This document shows, piece by piece, positions 38,368 through 46,753 of a stretch of DNA of 64,000 nucleotides. Made by a program: the position numbers and the translations under genes. This DNA is from Geodermatophilus aquaeductus (GTDB taxonomy: Bacteria; Actinomycetota; Actinomycetes; Mycobacteriales; Geodermatophilaceae), in the NCBI RefSeq assembly GCF_900182545.1, contig NZ_FXTJ01000016.1, positions 1-64,000 of the forward strand, in the 5' to 3' direction. Each line of letters begins with the position of its first letter. The first letter of the stretch is position 1. The notes beneath the pieces were generated by a model, which was not told the DNA's origin, did no database searches, and saw only the letters and a program-made list of their open reading frames with translations.

Positions 38368-39555
38368 ATGGACCCCCGTCGGCCGTGGCTGCCCGACCTC
38401 ACGGGCCCCTCGCGGCGGCTGGTCCAGGAGCTGCGGGTCAGCGGCCCCTCGACCCGCGCCCAGCTGGTCGAGCGCACCGGCCTGTCCCGCGCGACGGTCT
38501 CCGGGTACGTGTCCGACCTCGTCGACCGCGGCCTGGTCGCGCCGTCGGAGGAGACCGGCGCGGTGGAGACCGGGGGCCGTCCCGCGCGGCTGGTGCACCT
38601 CACCCGCCGCGCCGGCGTCGTCGTCGGGGTCGACATCGGGCGCACCCACGTCCGGGTCGCCGTCGCCGACCTCTCGCACGAGATCGTCGGCGAGGAGACC
38701 ACCACGCTGCAGGTCGCCGACCTCGACTCCGACGCGGTCCTGGACACGGTGGCCACCCAGGTGCGCGCGGAGCTGCGGCGCGCCGGGGCCTGCACCGAGG
38801 ACGTCGTCGGCGCCGTCGTGGGGCTGCCCACCCCGGTCGTCGGCCGGGCCGCCAGCGCCCGCGGCACCGTCGCGCGGTCGAACATCCTCCCCACGTGGTC
38901 GGGACGGACGCCCGCGCCCGCGCTGCAGGAGCGGCTCGGCGTCCCGGTCATCGTGGAGAACGACGCCAACCTCGGTGCCGTCGCGGAGGTCCGCTGGGGC
39001 GCCGGCCGCGGCTCGCGCAGCACGATCTACCTGAAGATGGCCACCGGCGTCGGCGGCGCGATCGTCCTGGACGGCGACCTGCTGCGCGGCGTCTCCGGCA
39101 CCGCCGGGGAGATGGGGCACGTCAGCCTGGACCCGGCCGGCGCGCTGTGCCGCTGCGGCAACCGCGGCTGCCTGGAGCTGACCGCCGGCGGCACCGCGCT
39201 CCTGCAGGCCATCCGCACCGCCGCACCCCATCTGGCCGACCTGCGCGCGCTGGTGGCCGGCGCGCAGGAGGGCGACCAGGCCTGCCGGCGGCTGATCGCC
39301 GACGCCGGCACGTCGGTGGGCCAGGTGCTCGGCGGGCTGGTCAACGTGCTCAACCCCGACCGCATCGTCGTCGGCGGCGAGCTCGGGACCGCCGGCGACC
39401 TGCTGGTCGACCCGCTCCGGCGCGCGCTCGGGCAGTCCGCCATCCCCGCCGCGGCCGAGCAGCTCGCCGTGGTCCCCGGCTCGCTCGGGGCCCGCGCGGA
39501 GGTGCTCGGCGCGCTGGCGGTCGCGCTCCGGGAAGCCGACCGGCTGACCGGCTAG
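38368..39555 (+). CDS. ROK family transcriptional regulator
   Basis: 395 aa. A winged helix (about 10-65: TRAQLVERTGLSRATVSGYV) is followed by a ROK sugar-kinase fold with VVGVDIGRTHVRVAVAD and the zinc motif CRCGNRGCLE near 260. NagC/XylR-type ROK proteins repress sugar uptake or use genes and respond to a sugar or its phosphate. The target is unknown; the ABC importer at 29-32 kb is one candidate. ATG 38368 is chosen over 38359 from the promoter position. Confidence 0.92.
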   Translation: MDPRRPWLPDLTGPSRRLVQELRVSGPSTRAQLVERTGLSRATVSGYVSDLVDRGLVAPSEETGAVETGGRPARLVHLTRRAGVVVGVDIGRTHVRVAVADLSHEIVGEETTTLQVADLDSDAVLDTVATQVRAELRRAGACTEDVVGAVVGLPTPVVGRAASARGTVARSNILPTWSGRTPAPALQERLGVPVIVENDANLGAVAEVRWGAGRGSRSTIYLKMATGVGGAIVLDGDLLRGVSGTAGEMGHVSLDPAGALCRCGNRGCLELTAGGTALLQAIRTAAPHLADLRALVAGAQEGDQACRRLIADAGTSVGQVLGGLVNVLNPDRIVVGGELGTAGDLLVDPLRRALGQSAIPAAAEQLAVVPGSLGARAEVLGALAVALREADRLTG

Positions 39556-39558
39556 GGC

Positions 39559-39594
39559 CCCGGGGGCCCGTGGACGCCGGGCCGGGCCCCCGGG
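39559..39594. terminator. terminator after the ROK gene
   Basis: An 11-bp perfect stem, CCCGGGGGCCC (39559-39569) with GGGCCCCCGGG (39584-39594), and a 14-base loop. It lies between convergent genes. Confidence 0.65.
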
Positions 39595-39641
39595 CGCCGC
39601 CCTGCAGCCCTCCCCTACAGCCCCTCCGCTACAGCCGCTCC

Positions 39642-40010
39642 CTAGAGCCGCGGCACCCAGACCTCGCCGCGCAGCGCCCCGGCCACGACCTCCACGCCCC
39701 GCGCGGCCGCGGCCAGACGCGCCCCCTCGCGCTCGTAGGCGGCGACGGCGGCCTCGATGGCGTCCGGCGGCAGGTGGTCGGCCAGGTCGACGCGCACCGT
39801 GCGCCACCCTGCGCGAGCCGCCTCGAGGCCGGCGGCGACGTGGTCGCCGGCGAGGCGGGCCAGCAGCACCGGATAGCGCCGCAGCACCTCGTGGGCGCGG
39901 TAGTCGGGCGGGACGAGGTCGAACAGCCAGGCGACCGCGGTGTGCTCCCAGTCCGGAGCGCCCATCGGCCGCACCTGCTCCGGCCAGCCCGGGGGGACGC
40001 TCGCTGCCAC
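39642..40010 (-). CDS. hypothetical protein, probably conserved in actinobacteria
   Basis: 122 aa. The stretch DWEHTAVAWLFDLVPPDYR, followed by LRRYPVLLARLAGDHVAAG and a C-terminal AVAAYEREGARLAAA, is well-formed, with Trp, Tyr and His residues that suggest a real protein. I recall similar short proteins in actinobacteria but no function. No signal or membrane segment. GTG 40010 has no ribosome binding site; the frame stays open upstream, so the start is uncertain. Confidence 0.65.
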   Translation of the reverse strand: MAASVPPGWPEQVRPMGAPDWEHTAVAWLFDLVPPDYRAHEVLRRYPVLLARLAGDHVAAGLEAARAGWRTVRVDLADHLPPDAIEAAVAAYEREGARLAAAARGVEVVAGALRGEVWVPRL

Positions 40011-40108
40011 GGGGGCATCCTGCCGCAGGTCGAACGCGTGTTCGACCCGGCGCGCGCCGTCGTTCCCGGGTCGTGACCACCCGGGGCGGCCGCGGCGGGT
40101 GCCGGGCG

Positions 40109-40336
40109 CTAGGAGATCTGGCGCTTGAGCCAGAACTGCTCGAAACCCCACGTGCCGGCACCGCTGGAGTGGTAGCTGACCAGCTCCCAGCCCTCGGCAC
40201 CGAGCCGGTTGAGCACCGAGCTGGTGTCCCCCTGCTGCCGTTCCAGCTTGCCGTTGGGGAGCTTGACGCTCACCCCCGCCCGCTGTGACTCGGCGTCGTT
40301 GGCCGTGATGACCGAGGCGTACTCCCAGGAGGTCAC
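40109..40336 (-). CDS. small DUF4177-like protein
   Basis: 75 aa. WEYASVITAND at the start and LNRLGAEGWELVSYHSS in the middle match the DUF4177 pattern (a short beta-alpha-beta unit with LGAEGWEL). Function unknown. GTG 40336 has TACGGT ending six bases upstream and no ribosome binding site, so it is probably leaderless. Confidence 0.78.
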   Translation of the reverse strand: MTSWEYASVITANDAESQRAGVSVKLPNGKLERQQGDTSSVLNRLGAEGWELVSYHSSGAGTWGFEQFWLKRQIS

Positions 40337-40342
40337 GGACAG

Positions 40343-40348
40343 ACCGTA
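40343..40348 (-). promoter_or_regulatory. -10 element of the DUF4177-like gene (leaderless)
   Basis: TACGGT on the minus strand, six bases before GTG 40336. Confidence 0.55.
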
Positions 40349-40374
40349 TCGGGCCGGTCGCGGCCGGCCCGGGA

Positions 40375-40584
40375 CTAGGGGCGCCGGTGGCCGGAGCGGT
40401 TCTGGCCCGACCCGGGGCACAGCGCCGGCTCGGCCCGCGTCCCGCTGCCCCAGATCTCCGGCGCCCACGTGTGGTCGACGAACACCAGCGGGTCGCCCAC
40501 CTCGTCGTGCCGGTCGTCGGCCGCTCCGCTGTCGCGGCGGCGCGTCAGCTCCCCGCAGACGGGGCAGGTGTCGGGTCCGGCCAC
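40375..40584 (-). CDS. small zinc-ribbon-like protein
   Basis: 69 aa. CPVCGE near the N-terminus (residues 7-12) looks like half of a zinc ribbon; a lone Cys in ALCPGSG later could be part of the second half. The rest is polar (DSGAADDRHDEVGDPLVFVDHTWAPEIW). No further assignment is possible. GTG 40584 has TACCCT ending six bases upstream, again a leaderless arrangement, which supports a real gene despite its size. Confidence 0.68.
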   Translation of the reverse strand: MAGPDTCPVCGELTRRRDSGAADDRHDEVGDPLVFVDHTWAPEIWGSGTRAEPALCPGSGQNRSGHRRP

Positions 40585-40590
40585 GTGCGC

Positions 40591-40596
40591 AGGGTA
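40591..40596 (-). promoter_or_regulatory. -10 element of the zinc-ribbon gene (leaderless)
   Basis: TACCCT on the minus strand, six bases before GTG 40584. Confidence 0.55.
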
Positions 40597-40603
40597 GGCC
40601 GCG

Positions 40604-40963
40604 TCAGGTCCCGGACGCCGCGCCCTCGTGCTCGGGGCAGTAGGTGGCGGTGGCCGCCCCGTTGACCTGGCCGGCCTCGTAGGCGTCGAAGCCGCTGGCC
40701 TCGAGTGAGGCGACGACGTCGGCGAGGGGCACGCCCCGGTCGTAGGCGTCGCAGACCGCCAGCGCCAGGGCGATGAGGTCCTCGGGGCTGCCGTGGGAGG
40801 TCAGGCCCTGGGCGGTGACGAAGTCGGTGAAGACGGCGTCGGCGGCCTCCCGGTCCGACGCCGGGGTGCTCGCGCTCGCAGCGGGAGGAGGTGTAGCCGT
40901 CGTCCCGGCGTCCCCGCAGCCGGCCAGGGCCAGCGCGGTGAGGCACGCCAGGACCCGCCTCAC
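40604..40963 (-). CDS. DUF732-type lipoprotein
   Basis: 119 aa. A short lipoprotein signal (RRVLACLTALALAGC, lipobox Cys at about residue 16) is followed by a Thr/Pro/Ala linker and a DUF732 domain (FTDFVTAQGLTSHGSPED, then ALAVCDAYDRG and a final ATYCPEH) with two Cys that can form a disulfide. DUF732 proteins are exported in mycobacteria and relatives; role unknown. The start overlaps the methyltransferase stop by four bases. Confidence 0.82.
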   Translation of the reverse strand: MRRVLACLTALALAGCGDAGTTATPPPAASASTPASDREAADAVFTDFVTAQGLTSHGSPEDLIALALAVCDAYDRGVPLADVVASLEASGFDAYEAGQVNGAATATYCPEHEGAASGT

Positions 40964-42282
40964 CGTCCCGCGTCCCCCGGTACCAGCAGCGCCACGCACT
41001 CGACGTGCGCGGTCATCGGGAAGGCGTCGAAGGCGCGCAGTGCGGCCAGGCGGTACCCGGCCGCGGCGAACGCGGCGACGTCGCGGCCCAGGGACGCGGG
41101 GTCGCAGGCCACGTAGACGACGGCGCGCGCACCGGTGCCGGCCAGCACCCGGCTGACCGCCGGACCCGCGCCGGCCCGCGGCGGGTCGAGCACCACGACG
41201 TCGGGGGTGCCGCCGAGCTCCTCGAGCAGGCCGGTGAGCCCCTCGGCGTCCACCTCGCCCTGCCAGACCTCGGCCTGCGGCAGCCCGGCGAGGTTGGCCT
41301 CGGCCGCGGCACACGCCTCGGCGTCGGACTCCACGCAGACCACCCGGCCGGACTCCCCCACCGCCGGTGCCAGCGCGCCGCCGAACAGGCCGGCGCCGGC
41401 GTAGAGGTCGAGCACCGACTCCCCCGGCCGCACGGCGGCGGCCCCGGCCACGGCGGCGACCAGGGCGTCGGCGGCCGAGTCGTGCACCTGCCAGAAGCCG
41501 GTGCCCTCGACCTCCCAGTCCCGCCCGGCCGCGCGGCGCCCGGCCCGCCCGTCGGCCTCGCCGGGCACGTCCTCGCCGGCCCGCAGCACCCGGGTCGACG
41601 TCGGCACGCCGCGGCGGTCCAGGCGGGTGGTGGTCACCGTGCCGGCCGAGTCGACGGCGACGTCGACCGCTCCGGCGCCCGGCCAGCGGCGCGCCAGCAC
41701 CGCCTGCGCGGCGGGCTCGACCGTGATCGGGCAGTCGTCGAGCAGGACGACGTCGTGCGAGCGGTGCCGCCGCAGCCCGGGCGCGCCGGTCCGGTCGACG
41801 GCGAAGCGGGCCCGCGAGCGCCAGCGCAGCGGCCCGCCGGGCAGCGGCTCGACGTCGAGACCGGTCAGCAGCGGGTCGCCGTCGTCCAGCCCGCCGAGCC
41901 GGGTGAGCTGCTCGCGGACGACGTCGGCCTTGAGGCGCCGCTGCCCCTCCCAGGACACGTGCTGCCAGTCGCAGCCCCCGCAGCGCCCGGGCCCGCTGTA
42001 CGGGCAGGGCCGCTCGACCCGGTCGGGCGAGGCCTCGAGCACCTCGACGGCGTCGGCGCGGCAGTAGCCGGGCTGACGGTCCTCGGTGACCCGGACGACG
42101 ACCCGCTCGCCGGGCAGCGCGTGACGGACGAAGACCACGCGCCCCTCGTGCCGGGCCACGCAGTGCCCGCCGTGCGCGACGGGACCGACCGTGACCTCGA
42201 ACTCCCGGCCGGTCCACCCGCCGCCGCGGTCGGGCCGGGCCTGCCGAACCGGTCGGGTACCCGGGCGTCGGCGGTCAGCCAT
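40960..42282 (-). CDS. 23S rRNA (uracil-C5) methyltransferase of the RlmD/TrmA family
   Basis: 440 aa. A TRAM RNA-binding domain (about 25-85), an iron-sulfur cluster motif CPYSGPGRCGGCDWQHV, then the SAM-binding domain (VLDLYAGAGLFGGAL), VVLDPPRAG and the catalytic Cys in VYVACDPASLGRD. RlmD, RlmCD and TrmA share this plan; which uridine is modified cannot be told. ATG 42282 overlaps the end of the permease gene by eight bases, an unusual coupling of an RNA enzyme and a transporter that is also known in mycobacteria. Confidence 0.92.
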   Translation of the reverse strand: MADRRRPGTRPVRQARPDRGGGWTGREFEVTVGPVAHGGHCVARHEGRVVFVRHALPGERVVVRVTEDRQPGYCRADAVEVLEASPDRVERPCPYSGPGRCGGCDWQHVSWEGQRRLKADVVREQLTRLGGLDDGDPLLTGLDVEPLPGGPLRWRSRARFAVDRTGAPGLRRHRSHDVVLLDDCPITVEPAAQAVLARRWPGAGAVDVAVDSAGTVTTTRLDRRGVPTSTRVLRAGEDVPGEADGRAGRRAAGRDWEVEGTGFWQVHDSAADALVAAVAGAAAVRPGESVLDLYAGAGLFGGALAPAVGESGRVVCVESDAEACAAAEANLAGLPQAEVWQGEVDAEGLTGLLEELGGTPDVVVLDPPRAGAGPAVSRVLAGTGARAVVYVACDPASLGRDVAAFAAAGYRLAALRAFDAFPMTAHVECVALLVPGDAGR

Positions 42283-44317
42283 ACGGGGTGGCCTCGACCT
42301 GGTCCTCGGTGAGGCCGCGGCGCAGGTCGCCGGGCATCGGGCCGTCGCGCCGGTCGTCCTCGCCGCGGCCGACCGAGCTCTCCAGCTGCCACGGCACCGT
42401 GGTGATCATGACCCCGGGCTGGAACTGCAGCCGGGCACGCAGCCGCAGCGCGCTCTGGTTGTGCAGCACGTTCTCCCACCAGTGCCCGACGACGTACTGC
42501 GGCACGAAGACGATGACCAGCTCACGCGGGCTGTGCCGGCGGATCGCCTTGACGTAGTCGACGACCGGGCGGGTGATCTCCCGGTACGGCGACTCCAGCA
42601 CGGTGAGCGGCACGGGGATGTCGTAGCGCTCCCAGTCGGCCTGCAGCCCGCGGGTGTCGCTCTCGTCGACGTTGACCGTCAGCGCGGTGAGGACGTCGGG
42701 ACGGGTGGCGCGGGCGAAGGCCAGCGCCCGCAGCGTCGGCTTGTGCACCTTCGAGACCAGGACGATCGCGTGCACCTTGCTCGGCAGCAGCCGGGCGTCC
42801 TGGTCGGGGACGAGCTGCTCGGCCACGTGCGAGTAGTGCTTGTTGATGGCCTTCATGAGCAGGAACAGGACCGGCATCACCAGGATGACCAGGTAGGCAC
42901 CCCGGGTGAACTTCGTGATCACGATGATCACCAGGACGGTCGTGGTGATGCTGCCGCCGATGGTGTTGATGACCTGCGAGCGGCGCATCGCCCGCTTGGC
43001 GGCCGCGTCGTCGGTCAGGCGGATCTCGCGGTTCCAGTGCCGGACCATGCCCCACTGGCCGATCGAGAAGCTGGTGAAGACGCCGACGATGTACATCTGG
43101 ATCAGCCTGTTGGCGTCGGCCTGGAAGGCCACGATCAGCAGCGCCGCGAACCCGGCCAGCAGCAGGATCCCGTTGCTGTAGACCAGCTTGTCGCCGCGGG
43201 TGTGCAGCTGCCGGGGCAGGAAGCGGTCCTGCGCGAGCACCGAGCCCAGCAGCGGGAAGCCGTTGAACGCGGTGTTGGCGGCGAGGATGAGGACCAGCGC
43301 GGTGGCCGCCTGGATGTAGAAGAAGCCGACGGAGGTGTCCCCGCCGAAGGTGGCCGCGGCCAGCTGGGCGATCACCGTTCGCTGGGGGTCGGTCTCGCAG
43401 TCGCCGGGGAACCCGACGAGGTCGCAGGTGTTCTCGGCGTACTTGACGCCGCCGATCAGGGCCATGGCGGTGACGCCGGCGAACATGGTCGCCGCGATGC
43501 CACCCATGAGCGCCAGCGTCGTCGCGGCGTTGCGCGACTTCGGCGGCCGGAACGCCGGGACCCCGTTGGCGATCGCCTCGACGCCGGTCAGCGCGGTGCA
43601 GCCCGACGCGAAGGCGCGCAGCGCGAAGAACACCAGCGCGACGCCACCCAGGTTGTCGTACCCCGGCTCGGCGGTGATCGACCAGCCGGCGCTCTCGGCG
43701 ACCACCGGGGAGTCGGTGACGAAGTCCCGGATCAGCCCGGTGACGATCATGACCATGATCCCGGCGACGAACAGGTACGTCGGGACGGCGAAGGTCTTGC
43801 CCGACTCCCGCACCCCGCGCAGGTTGGCCGCGGCCAGCAGGGCCACCAGGCCGACGGCGATGAGCACGCGCTGCTCGTTGAGCTCCGGGAACGCCGAGAT
43901 GATGTTGTCGGTGCCGGCCGAGACCGAGACGGCGACGGTGAGCACGTAGTCGACCAGCAGGGCGCTCGCGACGGTCAGGCCGGCGAACTGCCCGTGGTTC
44001 TTCATCGCGACCTCGTAGTCACCGCCTCCCGAGGGATAGGCGTGCACGACCTGCCGGTAGGAGAGGACGACGGTCGCCAGCAGCAGGACCACGACGACGG
44101 CCAGCCACGGCGCGAGGAAGAGGAAGGCGGTGCCGGCCAGCGTCAGGACGATCAGGATCTCCTGGGTGGCGTAGGCCACGGAGGAGAGCGGGTCGCTGGC
44201 GAAGATCGGCAGGGCCAGGGACTTCGGGAGCAGGGACTCCCCCACGCGGTCGCTGCGGACCGGACGGCCCAGCACGAGCCGTTTGGGGAGTTGTCCGAGG
44301 TCGGACAGCTTGGGCAC
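42275..44317 (-). CDS. APC-superfamily permease, KimA-like potassium importer
   Basis: 680 aa. Twelve or so membrane helices up to about residue 480, then a cytosolic region resembling a universal-stress domain (KVHAIVLVSKVHKPTLRALA). LALPIFASDPLSSVAYATQE and HAYPSGGGDYEVAMKNHG are like KimA, the proton-coupled K+ importer of Bacillus, more than amino-acid carriers. It is divergent from two TrkA-type K+ regulatory genes, which supports K+ transport. GTG 44317 has TACCAT seven bases upstream and no ribosome site. Substrate is inferred. Confidence 0.8.
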   Translation of the reverse strand: MPKLSDLGQLPKRLVLGRPVRSDRVGESLLPKSLALPIFASDPLSSVAYATQEILIVLTLAGTAFLFLAPWLAVVVVLLLATVVLSYRQVVHAYPSGGGDYEVAMKNHGQFAGLTVASALLVDYVLTVAVSVSAGTDNIISAFPELNEQRVLIAVGLVALLAAANLRGVRESGKTFAVPTYLFVAGIMVMIVTGLIRDFVTDSPVVAESAGWSITAEPGYDNLGGVALVFFALRAFASGCTALTGVEAIANGVPAFRPPKSRNAATTLALMGGIAATMFAGVTAMALIGGVKYAENTCDLVGFPGDCETDPQRTVIAQLAAATFGGDTSVGFFYIQAATALVLILAANTAFNGFPLLGSVLAQDRFLPRQLHTRGDKLVYSNGILLLAGFAALLIVAFQADANRLIQMYIVGVFTSFSIGQWGMVRHWNREIRLTDDAAAKRAMRRSQVINTIGGSITTTVLVIIVITKFTRGAYLVILVMPVLFLLMKAINKHYSHVAEQLVPDQDARLLPSKVHAIVLVSKVHKPTLRALAFARATRPDVLTALTVNVDESDTRGLQADWERYDIPVPLTVLESPYREITRPVVDYVKAIRRHSPRELVIVFVPQYVVGHWWENVLHNQSALRLRARLQFQPGVMITTVPWQLESSVGRGEDDRRDGPMPGDLRRGLTEDQVEATPYG

Positions 44318-44324
44318 GGCGGCG

Positions 44325-44330
44325 ATGGTA
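44325..44330 (-). promoter_or_regulatory. -10 element of the permease gene (leaderless)
   Basis: TACCAT on the minus strand, seven bases before GTG 44317. With no leader there is no room for a riboswitch. Confidence 0.55.
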
Positions 44331-44426
44331 CGGACGCGGGGGCACCCGGTGCCGCCTGCGGCGACCTCCTCCCCAGCAGGGGTCGTGTGATCCGGGATGC
44401 GTCCCCGGCCACCCGGTACCCGGGTG

Positions 44427-44432
44427 TAGCTT
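44427..44432 (+). promoter_or_regulatory. -10 element of the TrkA pair
   Basis: TAGCTT, giving a leader of about 48 bases before GTG 44487, which does have a ribosome binding site (GGGAG). Confidence 0.45.
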
Positions 44433-44486
44433 CGCGCCCTGGACCGCGGGCGGACGGCGCCCGTGCGAGGCATCCGGGAGCGACAC

Positions 44487-45152
44487 GTGCACGTGGTCGT
44501 CATGGGCTGCGGCCGCGTCGGCTCGGCCATCGCGCGGCGGCTGGAGCAGATCGGCCACAGCGTCGCGGTGATCGACCAGGACCCCGAGGCCTTCCGCCGG
44601 CTGGGTCCCGACTTCGGCGGCCGGCAGGTCACCGGCCTGGGCTTCGACCGGCAGACGCTGCTCGACGCCGGCATCGACTCCGCGGGGGCGTTCGCCGCGG
44701 TCAGCAGCGGCGACAACTCCAACATCATCAGCGCCCGGGTGGCCCGGGAGACCTTCGGCGTCCAGCACGTCGTCGCCCGGATCTACGACTCCAAGCGCGC
44801 CGAGGTGTTCGAGCGCATGGGCATCCCCAGCGTGGCCACCGTCCCGTGGACGGTGAACCGGCTGCTGCGCGAGCTGCTGTCGGTCAAGGTCAGCGAGATC
44901 TGGCGCGAGCCCACCGGCCGGGTGCTGCTGATGCGCGTGACCGTCACCGACGGGTGGGTGGGCCGCAAGCTCGCCGAGCTCGAGGCCGCCTCCGGGGCGC
45001 GAGCGGCGTGGCTGGTCCGCTTCGGCGAGGCGCAGCTGCCCACCTCCTCCACCGTGCTGCAGGACGGCGACCAGCTCGTCGTCGCGGCCACCGACGAGAT
45101 CTCCGACCGGGTGCACCACACGGTCGAGCACCCCGAGGGAGGCAGGGCCTGA
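44487..45152 (+). CDS. TrkA-type potassium regulatory protein (CeoB-like)
   Basis: 221 aa. An N-terminal Rossmann TrkA-N domain (VVMGCGRVGSAIARRLEQIG, then VIDQDPEAFRRL) binds NAD(H) or nucleotides, and a TrkA-C domain fills the last ~80 residues. Such cytosolic subunits gate K+ transporters. It sits directly before a second, different TrkA gene with a one-base stop/start overlap (TGATG) and divergent from the KimA-like permease. M. tuberculosis CeoB/CeoC have the same arrangement. Confidence 0.93.
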   Translation: MHVVVMGCGRVGSAIARRLEQIGHSVAVIDQDPEAFRRLGPDFGGRQVTGLGFDRQTLLDAGIDSAGAFAAVSSGDNSNIISARVARETFGVQHVVARIYDSKRAEVFERMGIPSVATVPWTVNRLLRELLSVKVSEIWREPTGRVLLMRVTVTDGWVGRKLAELEAASGARAAWLVRFGEAQLPTSSTVLQDGDQLVVAATDEISDRVHHTVEHPEGGRA

Positions 45153-45820
45153 TGCGCGTCGCCATCGTGGGCGCCGGGGCGGTCGGCCGCTCCATCGCCG
45201 GGGAGCTGCTCAGCAACGGGCACACCGTGATGCTCATCGAGAAGGACGGCCGCAAGGTCCGCACCCGCTCGGTGCCGGGCGCGGAGTGGGTGCAGGCCGA
45301 CGCGTGCGAGGTCTCCTCGCTGGAGGAGGCCCAGCTGGCCACCTGCGACGTCGTCGTGGCGGCCACCGGCGACGACAAGGCCAACCTGGTCGTCTCGCTG
45401 CTGGCCAAGACCGAGTTCGCCGTCGCCCGCGTCGTCGCCCGGGTCAAGGACCCGCGCAACGAGTGGCTCTACACCGAGGCGTGGGGGGTCGACGTCGCCG
45501 TCTCCACCCCGCGGGTGCTGGCCGCGCTGGTCGAGGAGGCGGTGACCGTCGGCGACGTCGTCCGGCTGATGAGCTTCCGCAAGGGCGCGGCCAACCTGGT
45601 CGAGATCACCCTCGCCGAGGACACCCCGTGGGCCGGCCGGCCGCTGCGCGAGGTGCCGCTGCCGCGCGAGACGGTCCTGACGGCGCTGCTGCGCGGCGAC
45701 CGGGTCATCACGCCGACCCCCGACGAGCCGCTCGAGATCGGCGACGAGCTGCTGTTCATCACGCACGCCGACGTCGAGGAGCAGCTGCAGCAGGTCCTCT
45801 CCCCCGAATCCATCCGCTGA
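45152..45820 (+). CDS. TrkA-type potassium regulatory protein (CeoC-like)
   Basis: 222 aa. RVAIVGAGAVGRSIAGELLS starts a Rossmann TrkA-N domain, with VVVAATGDDKANLVVSLLA in the middle; a TrkA-C domain follows, ending DELLFITHADVEEQLQQVL. It is probably a hetero-oligomer partner of the preceding protein, forming the gating ring of a K+ transporter. No TrkH/KtrB-type channel gene is near, so the partner may be the divergent permease or a gene elsewhere. Confidence 0.93.
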   Translation: MRVAIVGAGAVGRSIAGELLSNGHTVMLIEKDGRKVRTRSVPGAEWVQADACEVSSLEEAQLATCDVVVAATGDDKANLVVSLLAKTEFAVARVVARVKDPRNEWLYTEAWGVDVAVSTPRVLAALVEEAVTVGDVVRLMSFRKGAANLVEITLAEDTPWAGRPLREVPLPRETVLTALLRGDRVITPTPDEPLEIGDELLFITHADVEEQLQQVLSPESIR

Positions 45821-45825
45821 CCCGG

Positions 45826-45874
45826 CCCCGTCCAGGGGTCCGCCGCGAGCTCGCGAGTGGTGGGGAGGACGGGG
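45826..45874. repeat. palindromic intergenic element, copy 2
   Basis: Arms CCCCGTCC (45826-45833) and GGACGGGG (45867-45874) pair perfectly. The core GGGGTCCGCCGCGAGC..GCGAGTGGTGGGG resembles the core of the copy at 28954, while the arm sequence is different but still complementary. It fills the five-to-fifty-base gap between the convergent TrkA and DUF3159 stops. Confidence 0.75.
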
Positions 45875-45877
45875 TCC

Positions 45878-46753
45878 TCACTCGTCCGGCTCCGTCGCCA
45901 CGCGGTGGCGGTGCAGCCGCGAGACCACCCACAGCGTCAGCGCCAGCGCCGCCGCGGTCACCGGGAGGCCGAGCACGAGCGAGGCGACGCCGAGCAGGTC
46001 GTCCTCGTCGGCGAGGTAGAGCGGCGTCTGCACGGCCACGCGCAGCAGGAACGTCAGCGCCCACACGACCGTGAGCCAGCCGTAGGCGCGCACCACCCGC
46101 GGGTCGTCGCGCCAGTGCCGCTCGGGCTCGGGGTCGGCCGGGCGCTCGCCGCCCGCGGGCTGCTCGGGCTCGGGAGGCGGCTGGTGGTGCAGCCGCGCGC
46201 GGGCGCTGTCGACCCGGCGGCGCAGGCCCGGCACCGTGTGGGCGGCCATCGACCCGAGGTGGCTGGGGGCGAGGAACTCCGCGACGACGCCGACCAGCGG
46301 CCAGCGCAGCGGCACCGACCCCAGCAGCACGACGCCGATCACGGCGTTGCGGATGATGCCGGGCACGTAGTAGTTGCGTGCCTGGCCCGAGGCGGCCGCG
46401 ATGGCCACCGCGACCGCGACGCCGAACAGGCCGCTGAACGCCTGCTGCGGGCTCTCCCGGCGGGCCAGCCGGAACAGCAGGACGAGGACGGCGGCGCCGA
46501 TCGCCGCCCAGATGCCGGTGCGCAGGCCGCCGATGGAGTTGGCCACGATGAAGGCCACCGTGGGCAGCGTCGCGTCGACCATGCCGCGCCAGCCGCCGAG
46601 CTGCTCGAGGACCAGGTGCCGGTCGAGCGTCAGCCCGCGCCCGCCGGGCCCGGCGTCGTCGGAGGTGGTGCCGTGCTCCTGCTGCGGTGACTCCTGCTGC
46701 GGTGCTGCTCCCCCCGGATCACGCCGGCCGTCGTCGTCGGCCGCCGGGATCAC
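45878..46753 (-). CDS. DUF3159 family membrane protein
   Basis: 291 aa. An acidic, Gln-rich start of about 35 residues precedes about six membrane helices (LPTVAFIVANSIGGLRTGIW, then RNYYVPGIIRNAVIGVVLLG, then LPVTAAALALTLWVVSRL). A soluble loop rich in Pro and Glu separates the two halves. DUF3159 proteins are found only in actinobacteria, usually beside an OB-fold gene and TrkA genes as here; function unknown. GTG 46753 overlaps the OB-fold gene stop by four bases. Confidence 0.88.
   Translation of the reverse strand: MIPAADDDGRRDPGGAAPQQESPQQEHGTTSDDAGPGGRGLTLDRHLVLEQLGGWRGMVDATLPTVAFIVANSIGGLRTGIWAAIGAAVLVLLFRLARRESPQQAFSGLFGVAVAVAIAAASGQARNYYVPGIIRNAVIGVVLLGSVPLRWPLVGVVAEFLAPSHLGSMAAHTVPGLRRRVDSARARLHHQPPPEPEQPAGGERPADPEPERHWRDDPRVVRAYGWLTVVWALTFLLRVAVQTPLYLADEDDLLGVASLVLGLPVTAAALALTLWVVSRLHRHRVATEPDE

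Noticed and set aside
44318-44486. c-di-AMP riboswitch before the KimA-like permease
   Set aside because: The permease start has a -10 seven bases away, so the transcript has no leader in which a riboswitch could fold.
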